Shown piece after piece: positions 1 to 8,353 of a stretch of 64,000 nt of DNA. The DNA is taken from contig NZ_SJCY01000006.1 of NCBI RefSeq assembly GCF_004354365.1, positions 141,127 to 205,126 on the forward strand. The letters run 5' to 3'. The DNA comes from Pedobacter changchengzhani (GTDB taxonomy: Bacteria; Bacteroidota; Bacteroidia; Sphingobacteriales; Sphingobacteriaceae). The first letter of the stretch is position 1, and each line of letters begins with the position of its first letter. Made by a program: the position numbers and the translations under genes. The notes under the pieces were generated by a model. The model did no database searches and had not been told where the DNA came from. It worked only from the letters and a program-made list of their open reading frames with translations.

Positions 1-25
1 AGGAAAGACATTTTTTTCGCTTATT

Positions 26-38
26 ACGGTTTCCCGTA
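26..38. repeat. 13-bp motif, inverted copy at 2936-2948
   Basis: The 13-mer ACGGTTTCCCGTA lies about 100 bp upstream of the first gene. Its exact reverse complement is at 2936-2948, just before the hsdR leader. The motif has an ACGG/CCGT dyad, which would suit a dimeric regulator or a dispersed repeat. Function is unknown. Confidence 0.4.
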
Positions 39-140
39 GTATTCAAGTGTTATATTTTTGATATTTTTGAACAAAATTATAACACTGCTGTTATTGTTTG
101 ATGATTTTACTTATTTTTAAAGAATTTTAACTAACTTATT

Positions 141-551
141 ATGTTCTGTTTTACTATGGAGAACGATATTGAAACAATCAATGATCGCCTTAATGATGAG
201 GTGAATGAAAATTTAATTGCGATATCGACATCACTTTTTATTATTCATTCACAAATTTCAGAATTCAAAGAGAACCTTGTTTCGGCTCGAAATTTTGTTA
301 AGCTAAGCGGAATTAATGCTTTTGAAGAAAAACTACTAAAATTACGTGAGAAGTTTAGTACCGATAATATTGAAATCAGCGAATTATCCGGTCAGCGTTA
401 TCAAAGTACCTCCAATCGTTTAAAAGGCATTCTAGAAATCATTATTAAAATTAAAGAAGATGCTCTTGCCAACCGAGCCAATTTAGAAGTTGCTCAAATG
501 GATGAAATTGAGAAAGAAATAGAAATGTTAATTGTAATGCTCGAAGGATAA
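141..551 (+). CDS. hypothetical helical protein
   Basis: This 136-aa ORF is not recognised as a named family. It is rich in Glu, Lys, Ile and Leu and should be almost entirely alpha-helical, with heptad-like stretches around residues 30-80 and 95-135 that could form coiled coils. No signal peptide or membrane segment is visible. A second in-frame ATG at 156 gives a start MENDIE, which may be the true one because the first five residues are unusually hydrophobic and Cys-containing. It is followed by about 100 bp without a gene and then an unrelated peptidase, so it is probably monocistronic. Confidence 0.6.
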   Translation: MFCFTMENDIETINDRLNDEVNENLIAISTSLFIIHSQISEFKENLVSARNFVKLSGINAFEEKLLKLREKFSTDNIEISELSGQRYQSTSNRLKGILEIIIKIKEDALANRANLEVAQMDEIEKEIEMLIVMLEG

Positions 552-648
552 GTTAGCCATACCTAAGGTTAGGTAATTGCAGAGATTTGTTTCTTTAATT
601 TAGCGTTAATTTAACTTTTAGTAAATTGCGTATCCAAATTAACCAAAG

Positions 649-1509
649 ATGCACTCAAGCAAAAACAACATGTATGCCGATGTAGAATTCCTGACATCGA
701 TTCGCCCTTACCGAAATTATAAAAACCTAGGCAGCTTAAAAGCTGTTTCCGATTATATCAAACAAGAATTTACAAAAATCGGCTTACCATGCACCGAGCA
801 AAAATGGCAAGCTAAAGGCGAAGAATACACCAATATTATTGCCAGTTATAACACCAGCAAAACCAAAAGGTTAATTGTTGGCGCGCATTACGATGTTTGT
901 GGCGACCAAGATGGCGCTGATGACAATGCAAGTGCCATAGCCGGACTTTTAGAAACCGCCAGAATAATTGCTCATTTCGCACCAAACCTAGATTATCGAA
1001 TAGACTTTGTAGCCTATTGCTTAGAAGAACCTCCATTTTTTGCAACTGAATTAATGGGTAGTTATGTTCATGCAAAATCGCTAAAAGATGCGAATACAGA
1101 AGTTTTAGGCATGATTTGTTATGAAATGATCGGCTATTTTTCTGATGTACCTCACTCTCAATCTTACCCAAATGCCACATTGGCGAGCCTATATCCAAGC
1201 ACGGCAAACTTTATCGTAGTGGTTGGTAAGCAAGAATTTAGCCATTTTAACAACCAAGTGCATCAATTTATGCGTCAAAAAAACGAAATTGATGTTCAGG
1301 TGATTAGCTTCCCAACGGGGGATGACCTTGCGGGATTATCAGACCACCGAAATTATTGGGCTTTCGATTATCCAGCATTGATGATTAACGATACCTCGTT
1401 TATCCGAAATCCAAATTACCACCAAGTAACCGACACCATCGAGACCTTAAATTTTGATAAAATGTGTGCGGTAGTCAATTGCACGTATCACGCAATCGTT
1501 AACTTATAA
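649..1509 (+). CDS. M28-family zinc peptidase
   Basis: This 286-aa protein is a predicted co-catalytic zinc aminopeptidase of the M28 family. The metal-site signature is clear: GAHYD supplies H80 and D82, a GADDNASA stretch supplies the bridging Asp at about 91-92, CLEE supplies E126/E127, and H258 in NYHQVTDT fits the last ligand. Further acidic ligands are probably near E159. No signal peptide is visible, so it is likely cytoplasmic, unlike many secreted M28 enzymes. The substrate (N-terminal residues of small peptides, or a glutaminyl-cyclase-like reaction) cannot be decided from sequence. A 10-bp gap to the next ORF suggests co-transcription. Confidence 0.85.
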   Translation: MHSSKNNMYADVEFLTSIRPYRNYKNLGSLKAVSDYIKQEFTKIGLPCTEQKWQAKGEEYTNIIASYNTSKTKRLIVGAHYDVCGDQDGADDNASAIAGLLETARIIAHFAPNLDYRIDFVAYCLEEPPFFATELMGSYVHAKSLKDANTEVLGMICYEMIGYFSDVPHSQSYPNATLASLYPSTANFIVVVGKQEFSHFNNQVHQFMRQKNEIDVQVISFPTGDDLAGLSDHRNYWAFDYPALMINDTSFIRNPNYHQVTDTIETLNFDKMCAVVNCTYHAIVNL

Positions 1510-1519
1510 ATAATCCACT

Positions 1520-2098
1520 TTGCAGCGGCTTAAAATCAATCTTCATGGCGTAGGATGGAGGCTTAAAAAGCTCGACCTTAGTTTTGATGATTTTGAAAAG
1601 CTAAAAGCAAAAGCGTTGAATTTGAAACTGCCTTTTAACGAAGCAATTTTTGACTCCGAGCTTTTTGAAGATGAACTTATTTCGGGGATTTATAATTATG
1701 AAGGTCTTTCTGGTGAAACCCAAAGTGGTTTAATGGATTTTAAAAGTCAGCTGGAGATTTGGTTTGCAGGTAAAAAGATTTTAAAGTTTACCATGAACGA
1801 TTTATTTCCAGAAAATTTGCTGTTCCCATTATATAAACTGCAAACCGAAACGTTCGACTTTACAGCACTTAAGCCCGGGATTTATATTGAGCAAGAAGAA
1901 ATCGGTCTCATTGCCTCATACAATGAATTGATTAACAAATTCGATATCAACGATTTAACTTTCGATGTACTCGAACTAAATAAAACAGATAAAAAATCGA
2001 GAATTTTACAAGGCATAAAACTTTGCGGAAAAGCGTTAGCAATTAATCGAATGGATAGTTTAATTAACAGACAACATTGTTTCGAGGTTGGGTTTTAG
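1520..2098 (+). CDS. hypothetical protein, TTG start
   Basis: This 192-aa ORF is not recognised. It begins at a TTG 10 bp after the peptidase stop, and there is no in-frame ATG until about residue 72. The N-terminal 70 residues nevertheless look coding (a regular hydrophobic pattern with LDLSFDDF), so the TTG start is preferred. No signal peptide or transmembrane segment is seen, and composition suggests a soluble alpha/beta protein. The last codons run directly into the first unit of the tandem hairpin array, so the C-terminus may have been altered by repeat insertion. Confidence 0.55.
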   Translation: MQRLKINLHGVGWRLKKLDLSFDDFEKLKAKALNLKLPFNEAIFDSELFEDELISGIYNYEGLSGETQSGLMDFKSQLEIWFAGKKILKFTMNDLFPENLLFPLYKLQTETFDFTALKPGIYIEQEEIGLIASYNELINKFDINDLTFDVLELNKTDKKSRILQGIKLCGKALAINRMDSLINRQHCFEVGF

Positions 2099-2110
2099 CA
2101 TTTGTAAATT

Positions 2111-2885
2111 AAACTCCCCACCTTATTTTCAAGGAGGGGTGAATTGGACTTTTGCGCATTGGCGGGGGTGGTTTTTAACGAAAATAATTAACTGGGTTTT
2201 TCTGCAACACCCATACTCCCCACCTTATTTTCAAGGAGGGGGTGAATTGGGCTTTTTGCGGTGGCGGGGGTGGTTTTAACGAAAATAATTAACTGGGTTT
2301 TTCTGCAACCCGCAAACTCCCCACCTTATTTTCAAGGAGGGGATGAATTGGGCTTTTTTGCATTGGCGGGGGTGGTTTTTAACGAAAATAATTGGGTTTT
2401 TCTACAACACCCAAACTCCCCACCTTATTTTCAAGGAGGGGGTGTGTTGGATTTGGAGCAGTGGCGGGGATGGTTTTTAACGAAAATAATTAACTGGGTT
2501 TTTCTGCAACCCGCAAACTCCCCACCTTATTTTCAAGGAGGGGATGAATTGGGCTTTTTTGCATTGGCGGGGGTGGTTTTTAACGAAAATAATTGGGTTT
2601 TTCTACAACACCCAAACTCCCCACCTTATTTTCAAGGAGGGGGTGTGTTGGACTTTTCTGCGGTAGCGGGGGTGGTTTTTAACGAAAATAATTAACTGGG
2701 TTTTTCTGCAAGGCGCAAACTCCCCAACTTATTTTCAAGGAGGGGGTGAATTGGACTTTTTTGCGGTGGCGGTGGTGGTTTTTAACGAAAATAATTAATT
2801 GGGTTTTTCTGCAACCCGCAAACTCCCCTCTTTATTTTCGAGGAGGGGGTGTGTTGGATTTCGCGCGGTGGCGGGGTGGTTTAAT
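2111..2885. repeat. tandem array of eight ~100-bp hairpin units
   Basis: Eight units start at about 2113, 2215, 2316, 2415, 2517, 2616, 2719 and 2822, a period of 99-103 bp. Each opens with a near-perfect inverted repeat, CTCCCCACCTT then an attttc loop then AAGGAGGGG, followed by a G-rich tract (ggcgggggtgg) and an AT-rich spacer (aacgaaaataatt). Units 3-4 (2316-2516) and 5-6 (2517-2718) are almost identical as a pair, so a ~201-bp dimer was duplicated recently. The last unit is truncated. ORFs across the array encode only the repeat and are not genes. Confidence 0.9.
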
Positions 2886-3097
2886 TCTTTTTCACTCCAT
2901 AAAAATAGCATCCCTTGCTAAATAAATAATCACTTTACGGGAAACCGTGATTTTAATTTGATGCGTTTATCTACTTTAGCGAAATTGAAATGATTTGTAA
3001 TAATTGTTATCTTGCAAGCTGATTATTGCAAATAAAACCAGTATCCTTCCACAGAAATAAGTAATTTACAGCCAATAAATTAATCAATGGTAATTTA
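2886..3097. other. hsdR leader region
   Basis: This is 212 bp of AT-rich non-coding sequence between the hairpin array and hsdR. It contains the inverted copy of the 13-bp dyad (2936-2948). No confident promoter of the Bacteroidota type (TTTG with TAnnTTTG) could be placed, and no Shine-Dalgarno site is evident before the hsdR ATG, as is usual in this phylum. Confidence 0.4.
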
Positions 3098-6000
3098 ATG
3101 ACTTTTAACGAAGACTCTCGCGTAAAAATACCCACCATTCTACATTTTATTAGATTGGGTTATGAATACGTTTCTTTAAGAAACCAAGTCTGGAATATTG
3201 AGAACAATATCTTCCCCAATATCTTTGTTAATAGCATTTGTAAAATTAACCCGGAGATAACGAAAGCAGATGCGCTTAGGTTATTGGATGATGTATCACT
3301 TTGTTTGGAAAACGAAGATCTAGGTAAATCATTCTTCGAAAAGATGATTGCTAAGTCAGGTATTAGGTTAATTGATTTTGAGCGGTTCGATAATAATACT
3401 TTTAACGTGGTAACCGAGTTGCCGTGCAAAAAAGATGATGAGGAATTTCGTCCTGACATTACATTGTTGATTAATGGGATGCCTTTGGTTTTTATTGAAG
3501 TTAAAAAGCCAAACAATCAAGATGGTATCTTAGCGGAGCACAAACGCATTCAAACCCGCTTTCAAAATAGTAAGTTCCGAAATTTTATTAATATCACCCA
3601 ATTGATGGTTTTCTCCAATAATATGGAGTATGACGATAGTTCGCCAGTGGCTATTGAGGGGGCGTTTTATGCAACACCTTCTTATCAGAAGCCGTCTTTC
3701 AACTATTTTAGAGAGGAAGATATATTTGATTTGAATACCATTTTATCAGATGTTGATGAGGCAATCGAAAATTTTATACTTAAGGACAATAACCTGGTCG
3801 GCATAAAAAATTCCCCTGAATTTTTAACCAACAAAAATCCAAATACACCTACCAATAGAATTTGCACTTCACTGTTTCAAAAGGAACGTTTAAAGTTTAT
3901 GTTGCAATATTCCATTGCTTATGTTAAAACCGCTACAGGTTTAGAAAAGCACATTATGCGTTATCCGCAACTTTTTGCGACTAAAGCGATAGAGGCTAAG
4001 CTAGAAAAAGGGATTAAAAAGGGGATAATTTGGCACACACAGGGAAGTGGTAAAACTGCCTTGGCATATTATAATGTAAAATACCTGACTGATTATTTTC
4101 AAACTAAAAAAATTATTCCAAAATTCTATTTTATTGTAGATCGTTTGGATTTATTAGTTCAGGCAGGAAAAGAATTTAAAAGTAGGGGCTTAGTAGTTCA
4201 CAATGTTAACTCAAGAGAAGAGTTTGCGAGAGACATCAAGTCAACTAGTGTTATTCATAATAATTTAGGGAAAGCTGAAATCACAGTAGTCAATATCCAA
4301 AAATTTCAAGACGACCCAGATGTGGTTAGAAATACCGATTATCAGCTCAACATTCAGCGTGTCTATTTTTTAGATGAAGTACATCGAAGCTACAATCCCA
4401 AGGGTAGTTTCTTGGCCAACCTCAACGAGTCGGATCCCAATGCAATAAAAATTGGTTTGACAGGCACCCCGTTATTGGGAACGGATTATAATTCAAAGGC
4501 TTTATTTGGCGATTACATTCACAAATATTATTATAATTCTTCCATAGCTGATGGTTATACTTTAAGATTAATTAGGGAAGAAATTGCGACCAGTTACAAG
4601 TTAACTTTAAAAGCAGCTTTAGCAGAAATTGAGATATTAAAAGGTGATGGCGATAAGAAAATGGTTTATGCGCATCATAAGTTTGTCGAGCCAATGCTGG
4701 ATTATATTATCCAAGATTTTGAAAAGGCTAGAATTGCCATGAATGACAATACGATTGGCGGTTTAGTTGTTTGTGATTCTTCAGAACAAGCCAAAAAGCT
4801 TTACGAAATATTCGAATCAAAGTATAACCGGAGCATTTTTGCTGAAGAAACACTTTTAATGGCAGCCGAACCAGCTGTAAGCTATGGCAGTAAAATGAAA
4901 ATAGCAAGTAAAGTAAAAACCGCTGCGGTAATTCTACACGATGTTGGTACTAAAGATGAGCGCAAAAATAAAGTTGAAGAATTTAAAGATGGAAAGATCG
5001 ATTTTCTATTTGTTTATAACATGCTCCTTACTGGTTTTGACGCCCCTCGATTAAAGAAACTTTACATTGCCAGAGTAATTAAAGCGCACAACTTATTGCA
5101 AACTTTAACCCGAGTTAATAGAACTTATAAAGATTTTAGATACGGGTACGTGGTCGACTTTGCTGATATTCAAAAGGAATTCGACAAAACCAATCTTGAT
5201 TACTTTAACGAATTGCAATCAGAATTAGGGGATGAAATGGAGCACTATTCCAACATCTTCAAGTCGCAAGAAGAAATAGATGCAGAGATTAATGAAATAA
5301 AAGAAGTTTTGTTTCATTTCGATACTTTAAATGCAGAAATTTTCTCTCAACAAATCACACAAATTAATAACCGTAGTGAAATACAACGGATTGTTAAAGT
5401 TTTAAATAACGCCAAAAGTTTATATAACCTCATCCGTTTGGCTGGTAATTATGAATTATTAGAAAAACTCGATTTTCAAAAACTCAGTATCTTATCTCGT
5501 GATGCAAATAACCGCCTGGCACTTATAAATGCCAAAGAGGCGTTAGAAGGCAATGTCGACACTTCAAATCTTTTAAACATTGCGCTAGAAGATGTAATTT
5601 TTGCTTTCGTGAAGGTTAAAGAAGGAGAAATGGTTTTAGCAGATAAATTGAAAAATATTTTACAGAAAACCAGAGAGATGCTTGGTGGTAATTTTGATCA
5701 AAAAGCACCCGAATTCATTTCATTAAAGGAAGAATTGGAACGCTTATTCAAAAAGAAAAATTTGAATGAAGTGACCAAGGAAGAAATGGAAAGCAATATT
5801 AAGGATTTAGATAAGATATATCTCGATGCAAAGGAACTAAACCGAAAAGACCAGCTGTTAAGAGCCAAATATGATAATGACGAAAAATATGCTCGGCTCC
5901 ATAAACGCTTAATGGAGAAAAATCCGCTTACGGATAATGAAAGCAAGTTGTTTGAAGCATTACAAGGTTTAAAAAGAGAAGTAGATGCAAAGATTATTCA

Positions 6001-6172
6001 CAATTCTAAAATTTTAGAAAACGAAAGTTTTGTAGAACAATTGATGTTCAGATTGGTGATTGATCAATTTAAAAATAAGCAAAAGATCCAACTTGATGCA
6101 GCGACGACAAAAAGGATTAACGGAATGATTGTAAAGGAATACATGAATGAGTTTCACGGCAAAGTAGCTTAA
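3098..6172 (+). CDS. hsdR: type I restriction endonuclease subunit R
   Basis: This is the 1024-aa motor and nuclease subunit of a type I restriction-modification system. It translocates DNA with ATP and cleaves unmodified DNA far from the recognition site. The N-terminal PD-(D/E)XK nuclease is visible as PDITLL (D120) and IEVKK (E134, K136). The SF2 helicase core has Walker A QGSGKT near 315-320, DEVH at 426-429 and the LTGTP motif soon after. A later NRTYKDF segment fits motif VI, and the C-terminus is a long charged helical region. Length fits the family. It lies 2.2 kb upstream of hsdM, separated by a rhuM relic, a transposase and a repeat array, although hsd genes are normally contiguous. 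Confidence 0.95.
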   Translation: MTFNEDSRVKIPTILHFIRLGYEYVSLRNQVWNIENNIFPNIFVNSICKINPEITKADALRLLDDVSLCLENEDLGKSFFEKMIAKSGIRLIDFERFDNNTFNVVTELPCKKDDEEFRPDITLLINGMPLVFIEVKKPNNQDGILAEHKRIQTRFQNSKFRNFINITQLMVFSNNMEYDDSSPVAIEGAFYATPSYQKPSFNYFREEDIFDLNTILSDVDEAIENFILKDNNLVGIKNSPEFLTNKNPNTPTNRICTSLFQKERLKFMLQYSIAYVKTATGLEKHIMRYPQLFATKAIEAKLEKGIKKGIIWHTQGSGKTALAYYNVKYLTDYFQTKKIIPKFYFIVDRLDLLVQAGKEFKSRGLVVHNVNSREEFARDIKSTSVIHNNLGKAEITVVNIQKFQDDPDVVRNTDYQLNIQRVYFLDEVHRSYNPKGSFLANLNESDPNAIKIGLTGTPLLGTDYNSKALFGDYIHKYYYNSSIADGYTLRLIREEIATSYKLTLKAALAEIEILKGDGDKKMVYAHHKFVEPMLDYIIQDFEKARIAMNDNTIGGLVVCDSSEQAKKLYEIFESKYNRSIFAEETLLMAAEPAVSYGSKMKIASKVKTAAVILHDVGTKDERKNKVEEFKDGKIDFLFVYNMLLTGFDAPRLKKLYIARVIKAHNLLQTLTRVNRTYKDFRYGYVVDFADIQKEFDKTNLDYFNELQSELGDEMEHYSNIFKSQEEIDAEINEIKEVLFHFDTLNAEIFSQQITQINNRSEIQRIVKVLNNAKSLYNLIRLAGNYELLEKLDFQKLSILSRDANNRLALINAKEALEGNVDTSNLLNIALEDVIFAFVKVKEGEMVLADKLKNILQKTREMLGGNFDQKAPEFISLKEELERLFKKKNLNEVTKEEMESNIKDLDKIYLDAKELNRKDQLLRAKYDNDEKYARLHKRLMEKNPLTDNESKLFEALQGLKREVDAKIIHNSKILENESFVEQLMFRLVIDQFKNKQKIQLDAATTKRINGMIVKEYMNEFHGKVA

Positions 6173-6174
6173 TT

Positions 6175-6435
6175 ATGGATACGAGAGAAATACTTATTTA
6201 TCAAAATCCAGACGGTAATATCAAAATTTATGTTCGTTCAGAAGAAACCGTTTGGCTTACACAAAACCAAATGGCATTGTTGTTTGGCAAAAAAAAATCT
6301 ACAATTAATGAGCATATTCTAAATGTTTATGCTTAAAATGAATTGGTTGAAGAAACAAGTATTAGAAAAATCAGAATTTCCGATTTTTCTACCAAACCAA
6401 CTAATCATTACAATCTTGATTTGGTAATATCTTAA
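6175..6435 (+). pseudogene. RhuM-family gene remnant
   Basis: Conceptual translation from the ATG 2 bp after hsdR begins MDTREILIYQNPDGNIKIYV and continues with TVWLTQNQMALLFG, the N-terminal DNA-binding signature of the RhuM (virulence RhuM/Fic-associated) family. An in-frame TAA at 6334-6336 interrupts it where homologues have a charged residue before NELVEE, so a single G-to-T change (GAA to TAA) is likely. The frame then continues through HYNLDLVIS, another family motif, and stops at 6433-6435. The rest of the ~300-residue protein is absent. rhuM-like genes are often found inside type I restriction loci. This copy is both nonsense-mutated and truncated, 20 bp before the transposase start. 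Confidence 0.8.
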
Positions 6436-6454
6436 AAATTATAAATTTAATAAC

Positions 6455-6913
6455 ATGAGCACTTATTCTCAAATTTACATTCAAATTGTGTTTGCTGTAA
6501 AAAATAGACAGGCATTAATATCCACATCGTGGGAAGAGGAATTGTATAAATATATAACCGGAATTGTTCGGAATAAAGATCAAAAAATGTTGGCTATTAA
6601 CGGTATGCCAGATCATATTCATATTTTAATTGGAATGAAACCTACTTGTTGTCTGGCTGACTTAGTGCGTGAAATTAAAAAGTCTTCCAATAATTTTATA
6701 AAAGAGAAAGAATTTACGAAACACAAATTTGAATGGCAGGAAGGTTATGGTGCATTTTCGTACAGCCATTCGGCGTTAGATAATGTGATTGCTTATATTT
6801 CAAATCAAAAAGAGCACCATAGAAAAAAGAGTTTTAAAGAAGAGTATCTTGAATTTTTAGAGAGTTTCAATATTGATTTTAAAGAAGAATATTTATTCAA
6901 TTGGATAGAATAG
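6455..6913 (+). CDS. IS200-type Y1 (HUH) transposase, possible RAYT
   Basis: This 152-aa single-domain transposase has the HUH metal site DHIHIL (H54, H56) and a C-terminal catalytic Tyr in VIAYISNQKEHH (Y114, with Q118 as a likely ligand). Length is typical of IS200 TnpA. No tnpB is present and no paired subterminal hairpins flank the gene, so it does not look like a complete IS200/IS605 element. About 90 bp downstream begins a 1.3-kb array of short palindromes. That arrangement resembles REP-associated tyrosine transposases (RAYTs), which act on single-stranded REP hairpins. Assignment to the RAYT group is inference from context. Confidence 0.85.
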   Translation: MSTYSQIYIQIVFAVKNRQALISTSWEEELYKYITGIVRNKDQKMLAINGMPDHIHILIGMKPTCCLADLVREIKKSSNNFIKEKEFTKHKFEWQEGYGAFSYSHSALDNVIAYISNQKEHHRKKSFKEEYLEFLESFNIDFKEEYLFNWIE

Positions 6914-7003
6914 ATTGTGGAAATAGACATAGTGAAAGGTAAATTAAACCTTGATTATAAAATTGCTGAATACCAATATAAAAAAGTGAATAATATAAAA
7001 AAA

Positions 7004-8317
7004 GACCCAGAATGGGTCGAATGTTTATAGCATAAATTTTGAAACGAGATATGCGACCCCGTTGGGGTCGAACAAAACAGAGTTGGATTTTATAAACATT
7101 TAACCCCGCTGGGGTTATAACAACAGTTTATATAAATACATAAGTTGAATTAACAAGACACAGAATGGGTCAAATGTTTATAGCATAAATTTTAAACGAG
7201 ATATGCGACCCCGTTGTGGTCGAACAAAAATAGAGTTGGTTTTTTATAAACATTTAACCCGGTTGGTGTTAAAAAACCAGCTTGTGTGATTACATTGGTT
7301 GAATTAACAAGACCCAGAATGGGTCAAATGTTTATAGCACATTTCGATAGGAAAGAATACGACCCCGTTGGGGTCGAACAAAATAGAGTTGGATTTTATA
7401 AACATTTGACCCCGCTGGGGTTATAACAACAGTTTATATAAATTGGTATTGGTTGAATTAACAAAGATCCAGAATGCGTTAAATGTTTATAGAAAAAATT
7501 TACAATAAAGGAATGCGACCTCATAAGGTTATAACAACAGTTTATGTAAACCCGCACTGGTTTAATAAAAAAAGACCCAGAATGGGTCAAATGTTTATAG
7601 CATAAATTTTAAACGACATATACGACCCCATTGGGGTCGAACCAATGCGAGATTTGATTTTTATAAACATTTAACCCCGCTGGGGTTATAACAACAGTTT
7701 ATATAAATTGGTATTGGTTGAATTAACAAAGATCCAGAATGCGTTAAATGTTTATAGAAAAAATTTACAATAAAGGAATGCGACCTCTTAAGGTTATAAA
7801 AACAGTTTATGTAAATCCGTACTAGTTGAATAAAAAAAGACCCAGAATGGGTCAAATGTTTATAGCACATTTTGATAGGAAAGAATACGACCCCGTTGGG
7901 GTCGAACAAAACAGAGTTGGTTTTTTATAAACATTTAACCCCGCTGGGGTTATAACAACAGTTTATATAAATTGGTATTGGTTGAATTAACAAAGACCCA
8001 GAATGGGTCAAATGTTTATAGCGTTTTATAAACATTTAACCCCGCTGGGGTTATAGCAACAGTTTATATAAATTGGTATTGGTTGAATTAACAAAGATCC
8101 AGAATGCGTTAAATGTTTATAGAAAAAATTTACAATAAAGGAATGCGACCTCTTAAGGTTATAAAAACAGTTTATGTAAATCCGCACTAGTTGAATAAAA
8201 AAAGACCCAGAATGGGTCAAATGTTTATAGCATAAATTTTAAAGCAAGATATACGACCCCGGCGGGGTCGAACCAATTCGATATTTGTTTTTTATAAACG
8301 TTTAACCCCGCTGGGGT
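7004..8317. repeat. REP/BIME-like array of composite palindromes
   Basis: Ten units begin at 7004, 7157, 7311, 7466, 7574, 7731, 7839, 7995, 8096 and 8204. A full unit (~155 bp) holds three short palindromes: GACCCAGAATGGGTC, CGACCCCGTTGGGGTCG and AACCCCGCTGGGGTT. The outer two are joined by an extended inverted repeat, because AAATGTTTATA after the first is the reverse complement of TATAAACATTT before the third. Units at 7466, 7731 and 8096 are degenerate ~108-bp forms (GATCCAGAATGCGTT). The unit at 7995 has lost the middle palindrome. Minus-strand ORFs of 64-82 aa in this array only translate the repeat. The array lies between the Y1 transposase and hsdM. Confidence 0.9.
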
Positions 8318-8353
8318 TATAAAAACATTAAATTAAAAAATTAAAAAAATAAC

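Noticed and set aside
2088..2695. Two + strand ORFs (63 and 144 aa) across the tandem array
   Set aside because: They translate only the repeat (NSPPYFQGGG-type), have no plausible start context, and change frame between units.
6175..6435. Functional rhuM gene
   Set aside because: A stop codon at 6334 and loss of most of the C-terminus make a working protein unlikely.
6455..6913. Complete IS200/IS605 insertion sequence
   Set aside because: No paired subterminal hairpins or tnpB flank the gene, so it is reported as an orphan or RAYT-like transposase.
7396..8220. Minus-strand ORFs of 64-82 aa in the palindrome array
   Set aside because: They are repeat translations sharing the same THSGSFFI and NPSGVKCL pieces, with no independent evidence of coding.
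7004..8317. CRISPR array
   Set aside because: Units are 101-157 bp with no unique spacers of constant length, the repeats are palindromic clusters, and no cas gene is near.
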